A stretch of 64,000 bases of DNA from Novosphingobium sp. G106. GTDB taxonomy: Bacteria; Pseudomonadota; Alphaproteobacteria; Sphingomonadales; Sphingomonadaceae. The notes under the pieces are model-generated. The model was not told the origin of the DNA. It saw only the letters and a program-made list of their open reading frames with translations, and searched no databases. The DNA is taken from contig NZ_JAHOOZ010000001.1 of assembly GCF_019075875.1 (NCBI RefSeq), positions 5,088,001 to 5,152,000 on the forward strand. Reading direction: 5' to 3'. How positions within the stretch are numbered: the first letter of the stretch is position 1; every line of letters starts with the position of its first letter. This document shows, piece by piece, positions 9,172 through 17,850 of this stretch. The translations under genes and the position numbers were made by a program.

Positions 9172-9843
9172 ATGTGGCAGCTTCATCAATTCCCCTTGTG
9201 TCCCTTCAGCCGCAAGGTCCGCCTGCTGATGAGCGAGAAGGGCGTCGCCTATGAGCTGTGGCGCGAAAATCCCTGGGAAGGCCGCGACGAATTCCTCGCG
9301 ATGAACGCGGCCGGGCGCACCCCCGTGGTGCACGATCCCGCGCGCGGCATCACCCTGTCCGACAGCCGGGCGATCTGCGAATATTTCGAGGAAACGGTCG
9401 AGCGCAACCCGATGATCAACGGCACCGCGGCCAACCGTGCCGAGATCCGCCGGCTGGTCGCGCTGTTCGACGAGAACTTCTATGGCGACATCACCGCGCC
9501 GCTGCTGCACGAACGGATGAAGAAGCGGCTGGTCTATCGCCAGTCGCCCGATTCCAAGATGCTGCGCGAGGCGATGAAGCTGGCGCACGAGCATCTCTAT
9601 TACATCGACTACCTGATAGATAACCGCCCCTGGCTGGCCGGTGCGACGATGAGCCTGGCCGATCTCGCTGCGGCGGCGCAGATCTCGGTCGCGGACTACC
9701 TCGGGGGCATCGACTGGTCGGCGCACGAGCAGACGCGCGGCTGGTATTCGGTGTTCAAGAGCCGGCCGAGCTTTCGGCCGCTGCTTTCCGAACGGATGGA
9801 AGTGATCCAGCCGCCGAGCCACTATGCGGATGTGAACGCTTAG
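9172..9843 (+). CDS. Glutathione S-transferase family protein, probable FzlA-type
   Basis: 223 residues. N-terminal thioredoxin-like GST domain (LHQFPLCPFSRKVRLLMSEK), then an all-helical domain. The C-terminal tail SRPSFRPLLSERM...PPSHYADVNA resembles FzlA, the FtsZ-binding GST homologue of Caulobacter and other alphaproteobacteria, whose conserved tail is needed for cell division. The CPFS stretch could also support glutathione chemistry. An in-frame TTG at 9154 is a weaker start. If it is FzlA, it is cytoplasmic and acts at the Z-ring. The FzlA assignment comes from remembered tail similarity. Confidence 0.75.
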   Translation: MWQLHQFPLCPFSRKVRLLMSEKGVAYELWRENPWEGRDEFLAMNAAGRTPVVHDPARGITLSDSRAICEYFEETVERNPMINGTAANRAEIRRLVALFDENFYGDITAPLLHERMKKRLVYRQSPDSKMLREAMKLAHEHLYYIDYLIDNRPWLAGATMSLADLAAAAQISVADYLGGIDWSAHEQTRGWYSVFKSRPSFRPLLSERMEVIQPPSHYADVNA

Positions 9844-9880
9844 ACCCTAGATGCTCTCCTTGCAGGAGGGGATCGAGCAA

Positions 9881-10840
9881 TCAGCCCGCTTTGGCCTTCG
9901 CGCCAAACCGCCCGTGCTTGCGGTACTGCACCAGCCAGCGATCGAGATAGAGCCCCAGCGGCCGCGGGCTCACGCCCAGCGCCTTGAGGCCCGGCAGCGC
10001 GCCGCTGGCGACATTGCCGGCCTGGAGCAGCGCAAACTGATCGGCGGTGATCGGCGCGCCGGGCAGGAAGCCGAACGTCGCGATCAGGCCGCCGACCGCG
10101 TCGGGCAGTTCGATCAGCCAGCGCGAACGGCCTTCGGCGGCGGCGATGCGCTGGTTGAGCTCGGCCATCGTCAGCACTTCGGGGCCCGCGATCTCGTAGG
10201 TCTTGCCGCCGTGCTTGCCCGGCTCGGCCAGGGCATGGGCGACCGCCTCGGCGGCATCGTCGACGAACAGCGGCTGCAGCTTCGCCGTGGGCGCGAAGAC
10301 CGGCAGCGCGGGCAGCATGGCGATCAGCCGGCCGAACATGTTCACGAAATTGTCGTCCGGCCCGAACAGGATCGAGGGGCGCAGGACGGTCGCCTTGGGG
10401 AAGGCAGTGAGCACGGCCGCTTCGCCCTCTGCCTTGGTCCGGGCATATTCGACCTTCGATTCGGCATTGGCGCCGATCGCGGAGACATGGACGAAGGCGG
10501 TCGCGCCCGCCGCTTTAGCCGCAGCGGCGATCTTGCCCGCGCCGCTGCCCTGGACCGCGTCGAGATCGCCCGCGAAAGCGCCGACGAGATTGACCACGGC
10601 ATCGGCACCGGCGACGGCCTGGGCGACGCTGGCCGGCTTGGTCACGTCGCAGCGGACGAATTGCACCTCGCCGAGATTGCCTGACGTCTTGGAGCGGAAG
10701 GCGCGTTCGGGATGACGGCTGGCGATGCGCAGCCGCGCGCCGCGCGAGAGCAGCTCCTGCGCCAGATGCTTGCCGAAGAAGCCGCTGCCGCCGATCACGG
10801 TCACCAGCTTGCCGCGCAGTTCCTTGCCGTCGCTTGCCAT
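9881..10840 (-). CDS. NAD(P)-binding oxidoreductase of the complex I NDUFA9-like family
   Basis: 319 residues from the ATG at 10840. Atypical short-chain dehydrogenase with the Rossmann motif VTVIGGSGFFGKHLAQEL, HVSAIGA and ILFGPDDNFVNMFGRLIAMLP, the signature stretch of the alphaproteobacterial relatives of the complex I accessory subunit NDUFA9/39 kDa. Members bind NAD(P)H; in bacteria a role at complex I or in quinone or lipid metabolism is proposed but not settled. An in-frame upstream start would add 20 residues without family support. Confidence 0.82.
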   Translation of the reverse strand: MASDGKELRGKLVTVIGGSGFFGKHLAQELLSRGARLRIASRHPERAFRSKTSGNLGEVQFVRCDVTKPASVAQAVAGADAVVNLVGAFAGDLDAVQGSGAGKIAAAAKAAGATAFVHVSAIGANAESKVEYARTKAEGEAAVLTAFPKATVLRPSILFGPDDNFVNMFGRLIAMLPALPVFAPTAKLQPLFVDDAAEAVAHALAEPGKHGGKTYEIAGPEVLTMAELNQRIAAAEGRSRWLIELPDAVGGLIATFGFLPGAPITADQFALLQAGNVASGALPGLKALGVSPRPLGLYLDRWLVQYRKHGRFGAKAKAG

Positions 10841-10961
10841 GTCGCTCGATTCCAACTTGCCTGTAGCGGTCCCTTTGCACAGCCGGGATGGACCGCGCAA
10901 GCCGCCGCCATGCTCCGAAGCTCGCCAAACCCCGATTGCCGTGGCAAGGCCCGCTGCGCAA

Positions 10962-12425
10962 ATGACCCAAGCCTATCCGCCCCCACTACAGCGCAATCTC
11001 ATCACGCTCTTCGCGCTGTCGGGGAGCTTCATGACGCAGCTCGACACGACCATCGCCAATGTCGCGCTGCCACACATGCAGGCGGCGACTTCGGCCTCGC
11101 GCGAACAGATCACCTGGGTGCTGACCTCCTACATCGTCATGGTCGCGACCTTCACCCCGCTCAGCGGCTGGCTGGCGGGACGTTTCGGGCGCAAGAAGCT
11201 GTTCCTCGCCTCGATCGTCGGCTTCACCGGGGCCTCGGCGCTTTGCGGCCTCGCGGCCAATCTCGATCAGCTGATCGCGTTCCGCCTGCTCCAGGGCATC
11301 ATGGGATCGGCGCTGCTGCCCATGAGCCAGGCGATCCTGCTCGATATCAACCCGCCCGAACGACACGGCTCGGCCATGGCGGTCTGGGGAATCGGCGCGA
11401 TCATGGGCCCGATCGTCGGGCCGGTCGCGGGTGGCTGGCTGACTCAGAACATGAGCTGGCGCTGGATATTCTTCATCAACCTGCCGATTGGCGTGATCGC
11501 CTTCGCCGGCCTGCTGCTGACCATGGCCGAGACGCGCGACGACAAGCCGGTACGGCTCGACCTGCTCGGCTTCGTCCTGCTGGGAACCTCGGTGGCGGCG
11601 ATGCAGCTGGTGCTCGACCGCGGGCAGTTGCTCGACTGGTTCCAGTCCACGGAGATCTGGATCGAGGCGACGGCGTTCTACCTGTTCCTGGTCCACACGT
11701 TCACCGCCCGCCGGCCCTTCGTCAATCCGGGGCTGTTCCGCGATCCCAACTACGTGATTGGCAACGTCATGGGCTTCTTCCTCGGCGGGCTGATGTACGG
11801 GGTGATGGCGCTGACCGCGCCGATGCTCGCCGATCTGATGGGCTATCCGATCCAGTTCGTCGGCATGGTCACCGCACCGCGCGGCATCGGCACGATGTTG
11901 ACGATGCTGTTCATGGGGCCGATCGTGAACCGGGTCGACAACCGCATCTCGATCCTGGTGGGGCTGGCGCTCTGCGGCGTGTCGATGATCATGCTGTCCA
12001 ACGCCTCGCTCGAGATGGACAGCGACCTCGTCATCGCCTCGGGCTTCGTCCAGGGGCTCGGCAGCGGCATCATGTTCGTGCCGATCACCACCGCGGTCTT
12101 CGCCACCCTGGCGCCGCAGTACCGCAACGAGGGCGCAGCGATGAACTCGCTGATCCGCAACCTCGGCGGGACGATCTGGATCTCGGTGCTGCAGACGCTG
12201 ACGATCCGCAACGAGGCGGTGGTCCATGCGCGGCTGGTCGAAACCGTGCGGCCGGACAATCCGATGATGGGCGATTTCGACTTCGGCGCGCTACAGGCGG
12301 TCGCGCGCATGGACATCGAGATCGGCCGGCAGGCGCTGATGGTCTCCTATGTCGACGCCTACTGGCTGCTGTTTGTCGCCTGCCTGGTGGTAATGCCGCT
12401 GGTCCTGTTCCTGCGGCGAAGATAG
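10962..12425 (+). CDS. DHA2-family MFS multidrug exporter
   Basis: 487 residues with about 14 membrane helices. Motifs: LDTTIANVALPHM in helix 1, AGRFGRKKLFLASIVGFT (MFS motif A loop), and GPIVGPVAGGWLTQNMSWRWIFFINLPIG, which is diagnostic of the EmrB/QacA subfamily. It is an inner-membrane proton-driven exporter, often paired with an EmrA-type adaptor, but no adaptor gene is next to it. The ATG at 10962 is chosen because the long upstream extension reads as low-quality sequence. Followed by a large inverted repeat. Confidence 0.9.
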   Translation: MTQAYPPPLQRNLITLFALSGSFMTQLDTTIANVALPHMQAATSASREQITWVLTSYIVMVATFTPLSGWLAGRFGRKKLFLASIVGFTGASALCGLAANLDQLIAFRLLQGIMGSALLPMSQAILLDINPPERHGSAMAVWGIGAIMGPIVGPVAGGWLTQNMSWRWIFFINLPIGVIAFAGLLLTMAETRDDKPVRLDLLGFVLLGTSVAAMQLVLDRGQLLDWFQSTEIWIEATAFYLFLVHTFTARRPFVNPGLFRDPNYVIGNVMGFFLGGLMYGVMALTAPMLADLMGYPIQFVGMVTAPRGIGTMLTMLFMGPIVNRVDNRISILVGLALCGVSMIMLSNASLEMDSDLVIASGFVQGLGSGIMFVPITTAVFATLAPQYRNEGAAMNSLIRNLGGTIWISVLQTLTIRNEAVVHARLVETVRPDNPMMGDFDFGALQAVARMDIEIGRQALMVSYVDAYWLLFVACLVVMPLVLFLRRR

Positions 12426-12431
12426 GCTGGG

Positions 12432-12531
12432 TCCAGCTGACGTTGGAGGCGGCACCGGCCCGCTCCCCCACCCGGCACCCAACGAGATTGTATGCTCTGG
12501 GTGGCCGGGTGGGGGAGTGGGCCGGTGCCGC
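12432..12531. repeat. Long inverted repeat, dispersed repeat family member 1
   Basis: Arms 12449-12475 and 12505-12531 are 27 bases each and complementary at 26 of 27 positions, with a 29-base loop. The left flank 12432-12460 reappears in inverted orientation at 17858-17885 (one-base differences at two positions), so this is a dispersed element, not only a local hairpin. It sits just after a transporter stop and may act as a transcription terminator or REP-like element. There is no transposase inside the loop. Confidence 0.75.
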
Positions 12532-12533
12532 AC

Positions 12534-12556
12534 CTGGTTCAGCCACGCTGAACCAG
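12534..12556 (+). promoter_or_regulatory. Perfect hairpin just upstream of the 12567 gene
   Basis: CTGGTTCAG at 12534-12542 and CTGAACCAG at 12548-12556 form a 9-bp perfect stem with a 5-base loop, ending 10 bases before the ATG at 12567. In the mRNA it would sit directly before the ribosome site. It could be the end of the repeat element or a translational control hairpin; no protein partner is suggested. Confidence 0.4.
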
Positions 12557-12566
12557 AGAAGAAACG

Positions 12567-13121
12567 ATGACCGCTTTCTACTTCGCCTTCCTCGCCGTGA
12601 TCCTTGCCGGGCTTGGCGCACGTGACCAGGCGACGGTGGCAGCGCTGTCGCAGAGCCAGGGGCCTCGGCCCGGCACGCTTTTGACTGGGATCGTGGTTTC
12701 CATCGGCACGGCGACTTTCGCTGCCTGGGCGGGTTCTTTCGTCGTGCCGCTGCTGGATAACACGGCGCGGCTGGTGATGGTGGTGATCGCGCTGCTGCTG
12801 GCTGCGCTGGAATCGGTCTGGCCATTCACTGGGCGGCGGTTGGAAGAGCCGACGGCATCGCTCGGCGCGCTGGGTTTCGTCCTGCTGGCACACCAGATGA
12901 CCGATGCAGCGCGCTTCCTCGTCTTTGCCTTGACGGTAGCTACCAATGCGCCGTTTGCGGCGGGGATCGGCGGCGCGGCGGGCGGCGCGGCATCGCTCGC
13001 GGTAGCCTGGATGTTGCCCGAGGTGTTCGCTGTTCCAAAAATCCGGCTGTGGCGGCGTATTTGCGGTGCGATGCTGCTGGTGATCGCTCTGCCCGTCGCC
13101 TTTCGTGTGCTGACGGGTTAA
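12567..13121 (+). CDS. Integral membrane protein, possibly a divergent GDT1/TMEM165 relative
   Basis: 184 residues with roughly five or six membrane helices. The N-terminal helix MTAFYFAFLAVILAGLGARD then QATVAAL recalls the E-x-G-D-K-T/S repeat of the GDT1/TMEM165 (UPF0016) cation exchangers, but the acidic residue and GDK are replaced, and the second repeat (LAHQMTDAARFLVFAL) is likewise degenerate. It is therefore only a tentative relative. It precedes the 6-phosphogluconolactonase gene by 9 bases and may be co-transcribed with it. Confidence 0.7.
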   Translation: MTAFYFAFLAVILAGLGARDQATVAALSQSQGPRPGTLLTGIVVSIGTATFAAWAGSFVVPLLDNTARLVMVVIALLLAALESVWPFTGRRLEEPTASLGALGFVLLAHQMTDAARFLVFALTVATNAPFAAGIGGAAGGAASLAVAWMLPEVFAVPKIRLWRRICGAMLLVIALPVAFRVLTG

Positions 13122-13130
13122 GCTGGCCGT

Positions 13131-13751
13131 ATGGCCGATATCGAGATCATCGCGGGCGCAACCGACACCGACATCGCAAACTGGCTGCTCGAAAGAGTGG
13201 AATCGGCGCTGACGCTCGATCCCGGCGAGATCGCCGTGTCGATCCCGGGCGGCTCGACGCCGTTCCCGATCCTCGCCGAGCTGGTCAAGGCGCCGCTCGA
13301 CTGGTCGCGCATTGCCGTCTGGCCCGGCGACGACCGCATCGTCGAGGAGAGCCATCCCGCCAGCAACGTCGGCCGCATCCGCGCGCTGCTCGAGCCCGTC
13401 GGCGCACGCATTGTGCCGTTGGCCGAGGGTGCAAATCCGCCACATTTTGCACTCGTCTGGCTCGGCATGGGCGAGGATGGCCATGTCGCCTCGCTGTTCC
13501 CCAACACCGATCCGCGTACCGACGACCCGCAGCTCCTGCGCCGCCTGACCCCCGATCCGCTGCCGCCCGAAGCGCCGTTCGACCGCCTGAGCCTGACGAT
13601 GCCGGCGCTGCTCGATTCGGACGCGCTGCTGTTCGTCATCCGCGGCGCCGACAAGCGCGCGATTTTCGAGCAGGCAGCGGCAGGCGGAAACGACCTGCCT
13701 GTGGCCCGGCTGCTCGCGGCGGCGCGCCAATCGGTGACATGCTTCACCTGA
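13131..13751 (+). CDS. pgl: 6-phosphogluconolactonase
   Basis: 206 residues, DevB/Pgl type. Motifs SIPGGSTPFPILAEL, VWPGDDRIV and WLGMGEDGHVASLFPNTDP are family signatures; the GHVASLFP histidine region is the active site. It hydrolyses 6-phosphogluconolactone in the pentose-phosphate and Entner-Doudoroff routes. No zwf or edd gene is adjacent. Its 3' end overlaps the next gene by 13 bases in another frame. Confidence 0.9.
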   Translation: MADIEIIAGATDTDIANWLLERVESALTLDPGEIAVSIPGGSTPFPILAELVKAPLDWSRIAVWPGDDRIVEESHPASNVGRIRALLEPVGARIVPLAEGANPPHFALVWLGMGEDGHVASLFPNTDPRTDDPQLLRRLTPDPLPPEAPFDRLSLTMPALLDSDALLFVIRGADKRAIFEQAAAGGNDLPVARLLAAARQSVTCFT

Positions 13752-14224
13752 TCCCGAAACCGCTGCACCGGCTCGCTTACCGGCTGGCCCATGCCGTGCG
13801 GCGGGTCTGGTGGCGAGTTGCCCGGCCGCGCGTATCGGGTTGCCGCGTGCTCGCCTTTGACGGCGAGGGCCGGGTGCTGCTGGTCCGCCACTCCTACGGC
13901 AGCGGCAACTGGATGGCGCCCGGCGGCGGCCTCAAGCGCGGCGAGGACCCGCTGCTTGCCGGCCCGCGCGAACTGGTCGAGGAGACCGGCTGCGCGCTCG
14001 AAGGCGTCTGGCGGGTAGCGCTCGTCGAGGAGCCGCTCAAGGGCGCGACAAACGTGGTTCATGTCCTCGCCGGTCAGGCGGCCGGCTCGCCGGTGCCCGA
14101 TGGACGCGAGGTGATCGAAGTGGCCTTCTTCGCACCCGAGGCGCTACCGCTGCCAATGTCCGATCTCCTGCGCCGTGATCTGCCAGGGTGGTTGATGCTC
14201 GCAAAAAACCACCGTTCATCCTGA
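13739..14224 (+). CDS. Nudix hydrolase
   Basis: 161 residues from the ATG at 13739, which overlaps the end of pgl. The Nudix box is complete: GGLKRGEDPLLAGPRELVEE then TG, matching Gx5Ex7REUxEExGU. An N-terminal basic helix (HRLAYRLAHAVRRVWWRV) may sit on the membrane. Substrate is a nucleoside diphosphate linked to some other moiety, not predictable. The stop codon is inside the left arm of a dispersed repeat at 14220. Confidence 0.87.
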   Translation: MLHLIPKPLHRLAYRLAHAVRRVWWRVARPRVSGCRVLAFDGEGRVLLVRHSYGSGNWMAPGGGLKRGEDPLLAGPRELVEETGCALEGVWRVALVEEPLKGATNVVHVLAGQAAGSPVPDGREVIEVAFFAPEALPLPMSDLLRRDLPGWLMLAKNHRSS

Positions 14225-14301
14225 GCTTGTCGAAGGACTGTCCTTCTTCGCGATCCGGGCGCTTGGCGCAAAGAGAAGTGCAGCCCTTCGACAAGCTCAG
14301 G
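14220..14301. repeat. Inverted repeat of the sphingomonad REP-like type
   Basis: CCTGAGCTTGTCGAAGG at 14220-14236 and CCTTCGACAAGCTCAGG at 14285-14301 are perfect 17-base inverted arms. This sequence is a frequently seen intergenic palindrome in sphingomonad genomes. It lies between the Nudix gene and the convergent dinB, and its left arm supplies the last bases of the Nudix stop codon. It probably serves as a bidirectional terminator. Confidence 0.8.
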
Positions 14302-14325
14302 GTGGGCGGATTGGGAATGTCCGCG

Positions 14326-15447
14326 TCAGAGCAGCGAAAGCTGGCCGTCCGGCGCCTGATCCTCAGGCTCCTTCTCCCCCTCCATCGCCGACAGCGTAAG
14401 CCCCATCAGCCGCACCGGCTGCGGCAATGGCAGCACCTCGTCGAGCAGCGCGTGTCCCAACTTGGCGAATTCGCGCTTGTCCGCCACCGGGTGTGGGACC
14501 GACTTCGCCCGCGTATGGCTGGTGAAGTCGGCGTGCTTGAGCTTCAAGGTCACCGTTCGCCCCTTGGCCTCGGCGCGCTGGATCCGCTCCCAGATGATGT
14601 CGATGATATTGTCGAGCGCCTCGCGCAGCACCGGCCCCGACGAAAGGTCGCGGTCGAAGGTCCGCTCGGCGCCCAGCGACTTGCGCGGCCGGTTGGCCTT
14701 GACCCGGCGCAGGTCGATCCCCCGCGCGGCGCGGTAAAGATAGTCGGCGAAGCTGCCGAAATTGGCGCGCAGGAAGGCGATGTCCTTGGCGGCGAGATCG
14801 GCGCCGGTCTCGATGCCGAGCTTCGCCATCTTCTCCGCCCCGCGCGGTCCGACGCCGTGGAACCGCCGCACGGGCAGCGCCGCGACGAACTGCGCACCTT
14901 CGCCCGGCCTGATCACGCAGAGCCCGTCGGGCTTGTTGTGGTCGCTGGCGAGCTTGGCGAGGAACTTGTTGTAGGACACGCCCGCGCTCGCGGTCAGCCC
15001 GCCGGTCTCGGCCTTGATCCGTGCCCGGATCAGTTCGGCGATCCGTGTCGCCGAGCCGATGCCCTTCAGGTCTTCGGTGACGTCGAGATAGGCCTCGTCG
15101 AGCGCCAGCGGCTCGACCTCCTGGGCATAGTCCTGGAAGATCGCGCGGATCTGCTGCGACACGCCGCGATAGACATCAAACCGCGCCTTGCGGAAGATCA
15201 GGTTCGGGCAGAGCCGCGCCGCCTGGACCGACGGCATGGCCGAGCGCACGCCGAACGTCCGGGCCTCGTAGCTCGCCGCCATGACCACCCCGCGCTCGGA
15301 CGAGCCACCCACGGCCACCGGCTGCCCGCGCAGCGACGGATCGTCGCGCTGCTCGCAGCTCGCGTAGAAGGCATCCATGTCGACATGGATGATCTTGCGC
15401 AGCCCGAGCGCTTCCTCGCCGTCGTCATGGTCTTCGTCGGACGCCAT
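14326..15447 (-). CDS. dinB: DNA polymerase IV
   Basis: 373 residues. Y-family polymerase: HVDMDAFYASCEQ holds the first catalytic aspartate, GVVMAASYEARTFGVRSAMP follows, and ALDEAYLDVT carries the second acidic pair. A helix-hairpin-helix segment (VRRFHGVGPRGAEKMAKLGI) and a little-finger domain come after it. The C-terminus QLSLL is a beta-clamp binding motif. It performs error-prone translesion synthesis. No LexA box was identified with confidence upstream. Confidence 0.93.
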   Translation of the reverse strand: MASDEDHDDGEEALGLRKIIHVDMDAFYASCEQRDDPSLRGQPVAVGGSSERGVVMAASYEARTFGVRSAMPSVQAARLCPNLIFRKARFDVYRGVSQQIRAIFQDYAQEVEPLALDEAYLDVTEDLKGIGSATRIAELIRARIKAETGGLTASAGVSYNKFLAKLASDHNKPDGLCVIRPGEGAQFVAALPVRRFHGVGPRGAEKMAKLGIETGADLAAKDIAFLRANFGSFADYLYRAARGIDLRRVKANRPRKSLGAERTFDRDLSSGPVLREALDNIIDIIWERIQRAEAKGRTVTLKLKHADFTSHTRAKSVPHPVADKREFAKLGHALLDEVLPLPQPVRLMGLTLSAMEGEKEPEDQAPDGQLSLL

Positions 15448-15532
15448 GGCGACAGCGTAGCAAGCTTGGTCCCGACCGTCGCCCCCGCGAGGGCCGGAAC
15501 CAGAGGGGTTCGCCTTTGACGAAGCGTATATC

Positions 15533-16220
15533 CTAGATCAGGAAGTCTGCGAGGGTCAGGCCGATGGCATTGTTGAACTGGATCTCGAAGTCGACCGAAC
15601 CGTTGTGGTCGGCGTCGATCTGCAGGACGGTGCCCGTGCCGTTCGCATAGGATGCGAAATGCAGGTCCGCTGCCGTGATATGCAGCGCGCCCATGATCAC
15701 CCGGTCCTCACCGGATACGAAATCCATGATGACGTCGCGCAGGCCCGCGCCGACGCCGGAATCGCCGAAGCCCGTATAGACGAACTTGTCCGCCCCGGTT
15801 CCGCCCGTCAGCGTGTCCTTGCCGGCATTGCCGTAGAGGACATCGTCGCCGTCGCCGCCGTTAAGAACGTCCACCCCGTCGCCGGCGACCAGAATGTCGT
15901 TGCCGTTGCCGCCGCTCATGATGTCGTTGCCGCTGCCGCCGGCCATGCGATCGTCGCCTTCGCCGCCGAACAGATTGTCGTTGCCGGTGCCACCCGACAG
16001 ATTGTCGTTGCCGTCGCCGCCGTTCAACACGTCATTGCCGTCGCCGCCGAAGAGGTTGTCGTTGCCGGCGCCGCCCAGCAACCGGTCGTCGCCAGTGCCC
16101 CCCGTTCAGGACGTCATTGCCGTCGCGCCCGACGACGACATCGTTGCCGCTCAGCGCCAGGATGTTATCGTCGTCGGCGGTACCGAGAATGTGGTCGTCG
16201 CCTGTCGTGCCTGTGGTCAT
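15533..16220 (-). pseudogene. RTX (hemolysin-type calcium-binding) repeat protein, frameshifted
   Basis: Two frames make one protein of about 228 residues: residues from the ATG at 16220 (MTTGTTGDDHILG) run into nonapeptide GGxGxDxLx repeats, and after a break at the C6 tract 16098-16103 the repeats continue in the next frame ([20 protein letters not shown]). Removing one base from the tract restores one uninterrupted repeat series. The C-terminus ([19 protein letters not shown]) resembles a type I secretion signal. Such proteins bind calcium outside the cell. The break may be a consensus error, a decayed gene or a switchable tract. Confidence 0.8.
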
Positions 16221-16244
16221 AGTACTACCCCCCATGATGCACAA

Positions 16245-16556
16245 AAACGTGCAATACTCATCGTGCGCTGGATCGCGCTCTCCCAGGACGGAAGCATTTT
16301 TCGGATTATGGAAGTCCCGGATTCGATTCCTAGATCATGGTTAATATTGCAGCTATTTTCAACTTATTTGACTAATTCGTTAGGTTCAATCGTGGGAAAG
16401 TAACAAATTAGTCAAATTGATGACTGTAAAAAGTCTTGCAGCTGACTAAAACTCCAATCCCTGCTTATCCGCATCGGCCCTTTGCGCCTCCGGCGAGGGC
16501 GCAACCGGGATTATTCGGCCTAGCCATGCCGCTCCCCATCGGCCAATAGGCCCCCG
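16245..16556. promoter_or_regulatory. AT-rich divergent intergenic region with a 12-bp inverted repeat
   Basis: Gap between the RTX gene (minus) and an MFS exporter (plus). Bases 16320-16440 are clearly more AT-rich than the surroundings. A perfect inverted repeat, ATTTGACTAATT at 16366-16377 and AATTAGTCAAAT at 16406-16417, is separated by 28 bases. This spacing and composition suit two half-sites for a dimeric regulator or a pair of overlapping promoters. The identity of any regulator is unknown. Confidence 0.5.
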
Positions 16557-17819
16557 ATGGATTCCCTCACCACCAAGCCCTTGGCCTCGGGAGCCAAACC
16601 CTTTGCCATGAGCGGGCGTGAGTTCGTGGCGTTGATGGCACTGCTGCAGGCGCTGCAGGCGCTGGCGATCGACGCCATGCTGCCGGCGCTCGGCGCCATG
16701 GCGCGCGATTTCGGAGTCTACGGTTCCAACGAGCGTCAGCTCGTCATCGGAGTCTTCCTGATCAGCTCGGGGCTCGGTTCGCTGTTCCCCGGCGCGCTGG
16801 CCGATCGTTTCGGGCGGCGGCCGGTGTTGTTCATCTGCGTCGGCGGCTATGTCGTGTTCAGCCTCGCGGCGGCGCTAGCGCCCAGCTTCGACGCGTTGCT
16901 GGCAATGCGCGCCTGTGCCGGCGTTCTGTCATCGGGCATGGTCGTGCTCAGCGCGACGATCATCCGCGACCGCTTCTCGGGCGACAAGATGGCGCGCACC
17001 CAGTCGCTGGTCAGTGTGGTCTTCATGATCGTGCCGATGGCGGCGCCTTCGCTGGGCCAGGCCGTGCTGCTTACCCTGGGCAACTGGCGCTGGGTCTTCG
17101 GTATCATGGCGGGCCTCGGCGCGATCGTCTTCACCTGGGCCTGGCTGCGCCTGCCCGAGACGCTGCATCCCGAGTTCCGCCAGCCGATCAACGTCAAGGC
17201 GATCGCCGGGAACATGCGCATTGCGCTGACGACGCGGGCCGCCGTCGGCTATGTCTTCGGCATGGCCTTCATCCAGGCGGCGTTGTTCGGCTACATCAAC
17301 AGCTCGCAGCAGCTCGTCGCCGAGCATTTCGGCGCCGGCGAGCTGTTCCCGCTGGTATTCGGCGGCATGGCCGTGGCGATGGCGCTGACCAACCTCGCCA
17401 ATTCGCGCATCGTCATGCGCTTCGGCGCGCGGCGCGTGTCGCATACCGCGCTGCTGTTCTATGTCCTCACTGCCGCGGCGCAGCTGATCTTTGCTTCGGG
17501 CCCGAACGAGACCGCCTGGCAGTTCATCCCGTTGATGACGCTGAACCTGTGCCTGATGGGCTTCATCAGCGCGAATTTCGGCTCGATCGCGCTGCAGCCG
17601 TTTGCCCGCATCGCGGGCGCTGCGGCATCGCTGCAGGTGTTCCTGCGCATGGTGATCGGCGCGAGCCTGGGCGCGCTGATCGGCCAGGCCTATGACGGCA
17701 GCGCGCGCCCGCTGGCCGCGGCGCTACTTGCGGCCGGGATCGGGTGCCTGCTGCTGGTTTTCTACAGCGAGCACGGCAAGCTGTTCCGTCGCCTGCACGG
17801 GCAGGTCCAGCAGGTTTAG
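16557..17819 (+). CDS. Bcr/CflA-family MFS drug exporter
   Basis: 420 residues, 12 membrane helices. Helix 1 has AIDAMLPALGAMARDFG, the D-x-x-LPAL motif of the Bcr/CflA group; the motif A loop is GALADRFGRRPVLFICVGGY; R in MRACAGV sits at the motif B position. It would be an inner-membrane proton antiporter for drugs or metabolites. It stands alone, preceded by an AT-rich regulatory region and followed by a hairpin-forming repeat. Confidence 0.88.
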   Translation: MDSLTTKPLASGAKPFAMSGREFVALMALLQALQALAIDAMLPALGAMARDFGVYGSNERQLVIGVFLISSGLGSLFPGALADRFGRRPVLFICVGGYVVFSLAAALAPSFDALLAMRACAGVLSSGMVVLSATIIRDRFSGDKMARTQSLVSVVFMIVPMAAPSLGQAVLLTLGNWRWVFGIMAGLGAIVFTWAWLRLPETLHPEFRQPINVKAIAGNMRIALTTRAAVGYVFGMAFIQAALFGYINSSQQLVAEHFGAGELFPLVFGGMAVAMALTNLANSRIVMRFGARRVSHTALLFYVLTAAAQLIFASGPNETAWQFIPLMTLNLCLMGFISANFGSIALQPFARIAGAAASLQVFLRMVIGASLGALIGQAYDGSARPLAAALLAAGIGCLLLVFYSEHGKLFRRLHGQVQQV

Positions 17820-17850
17820 TTTTCGCTCTCGGTTTCGCTGAGACGGTTAC

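Noticed and set aside
12449..12531. Insertion sequence with terminal inverted repeats
   Set aside because: Only 29 bases between the arms and no transposase; fits a hairpin or miniature repeat.
10712..12625. 637-codon plus-strand ORF overlapping the DHA2 exporter
   Set aside because: Different frame from the exporter; no motifs; high-GC shadow.
15533..16220. CRISPR-like short repeats
   Set aside because: The regular spacing comes from codons of RTX nonapeptide repeats; no constant repeat-spacer structure.
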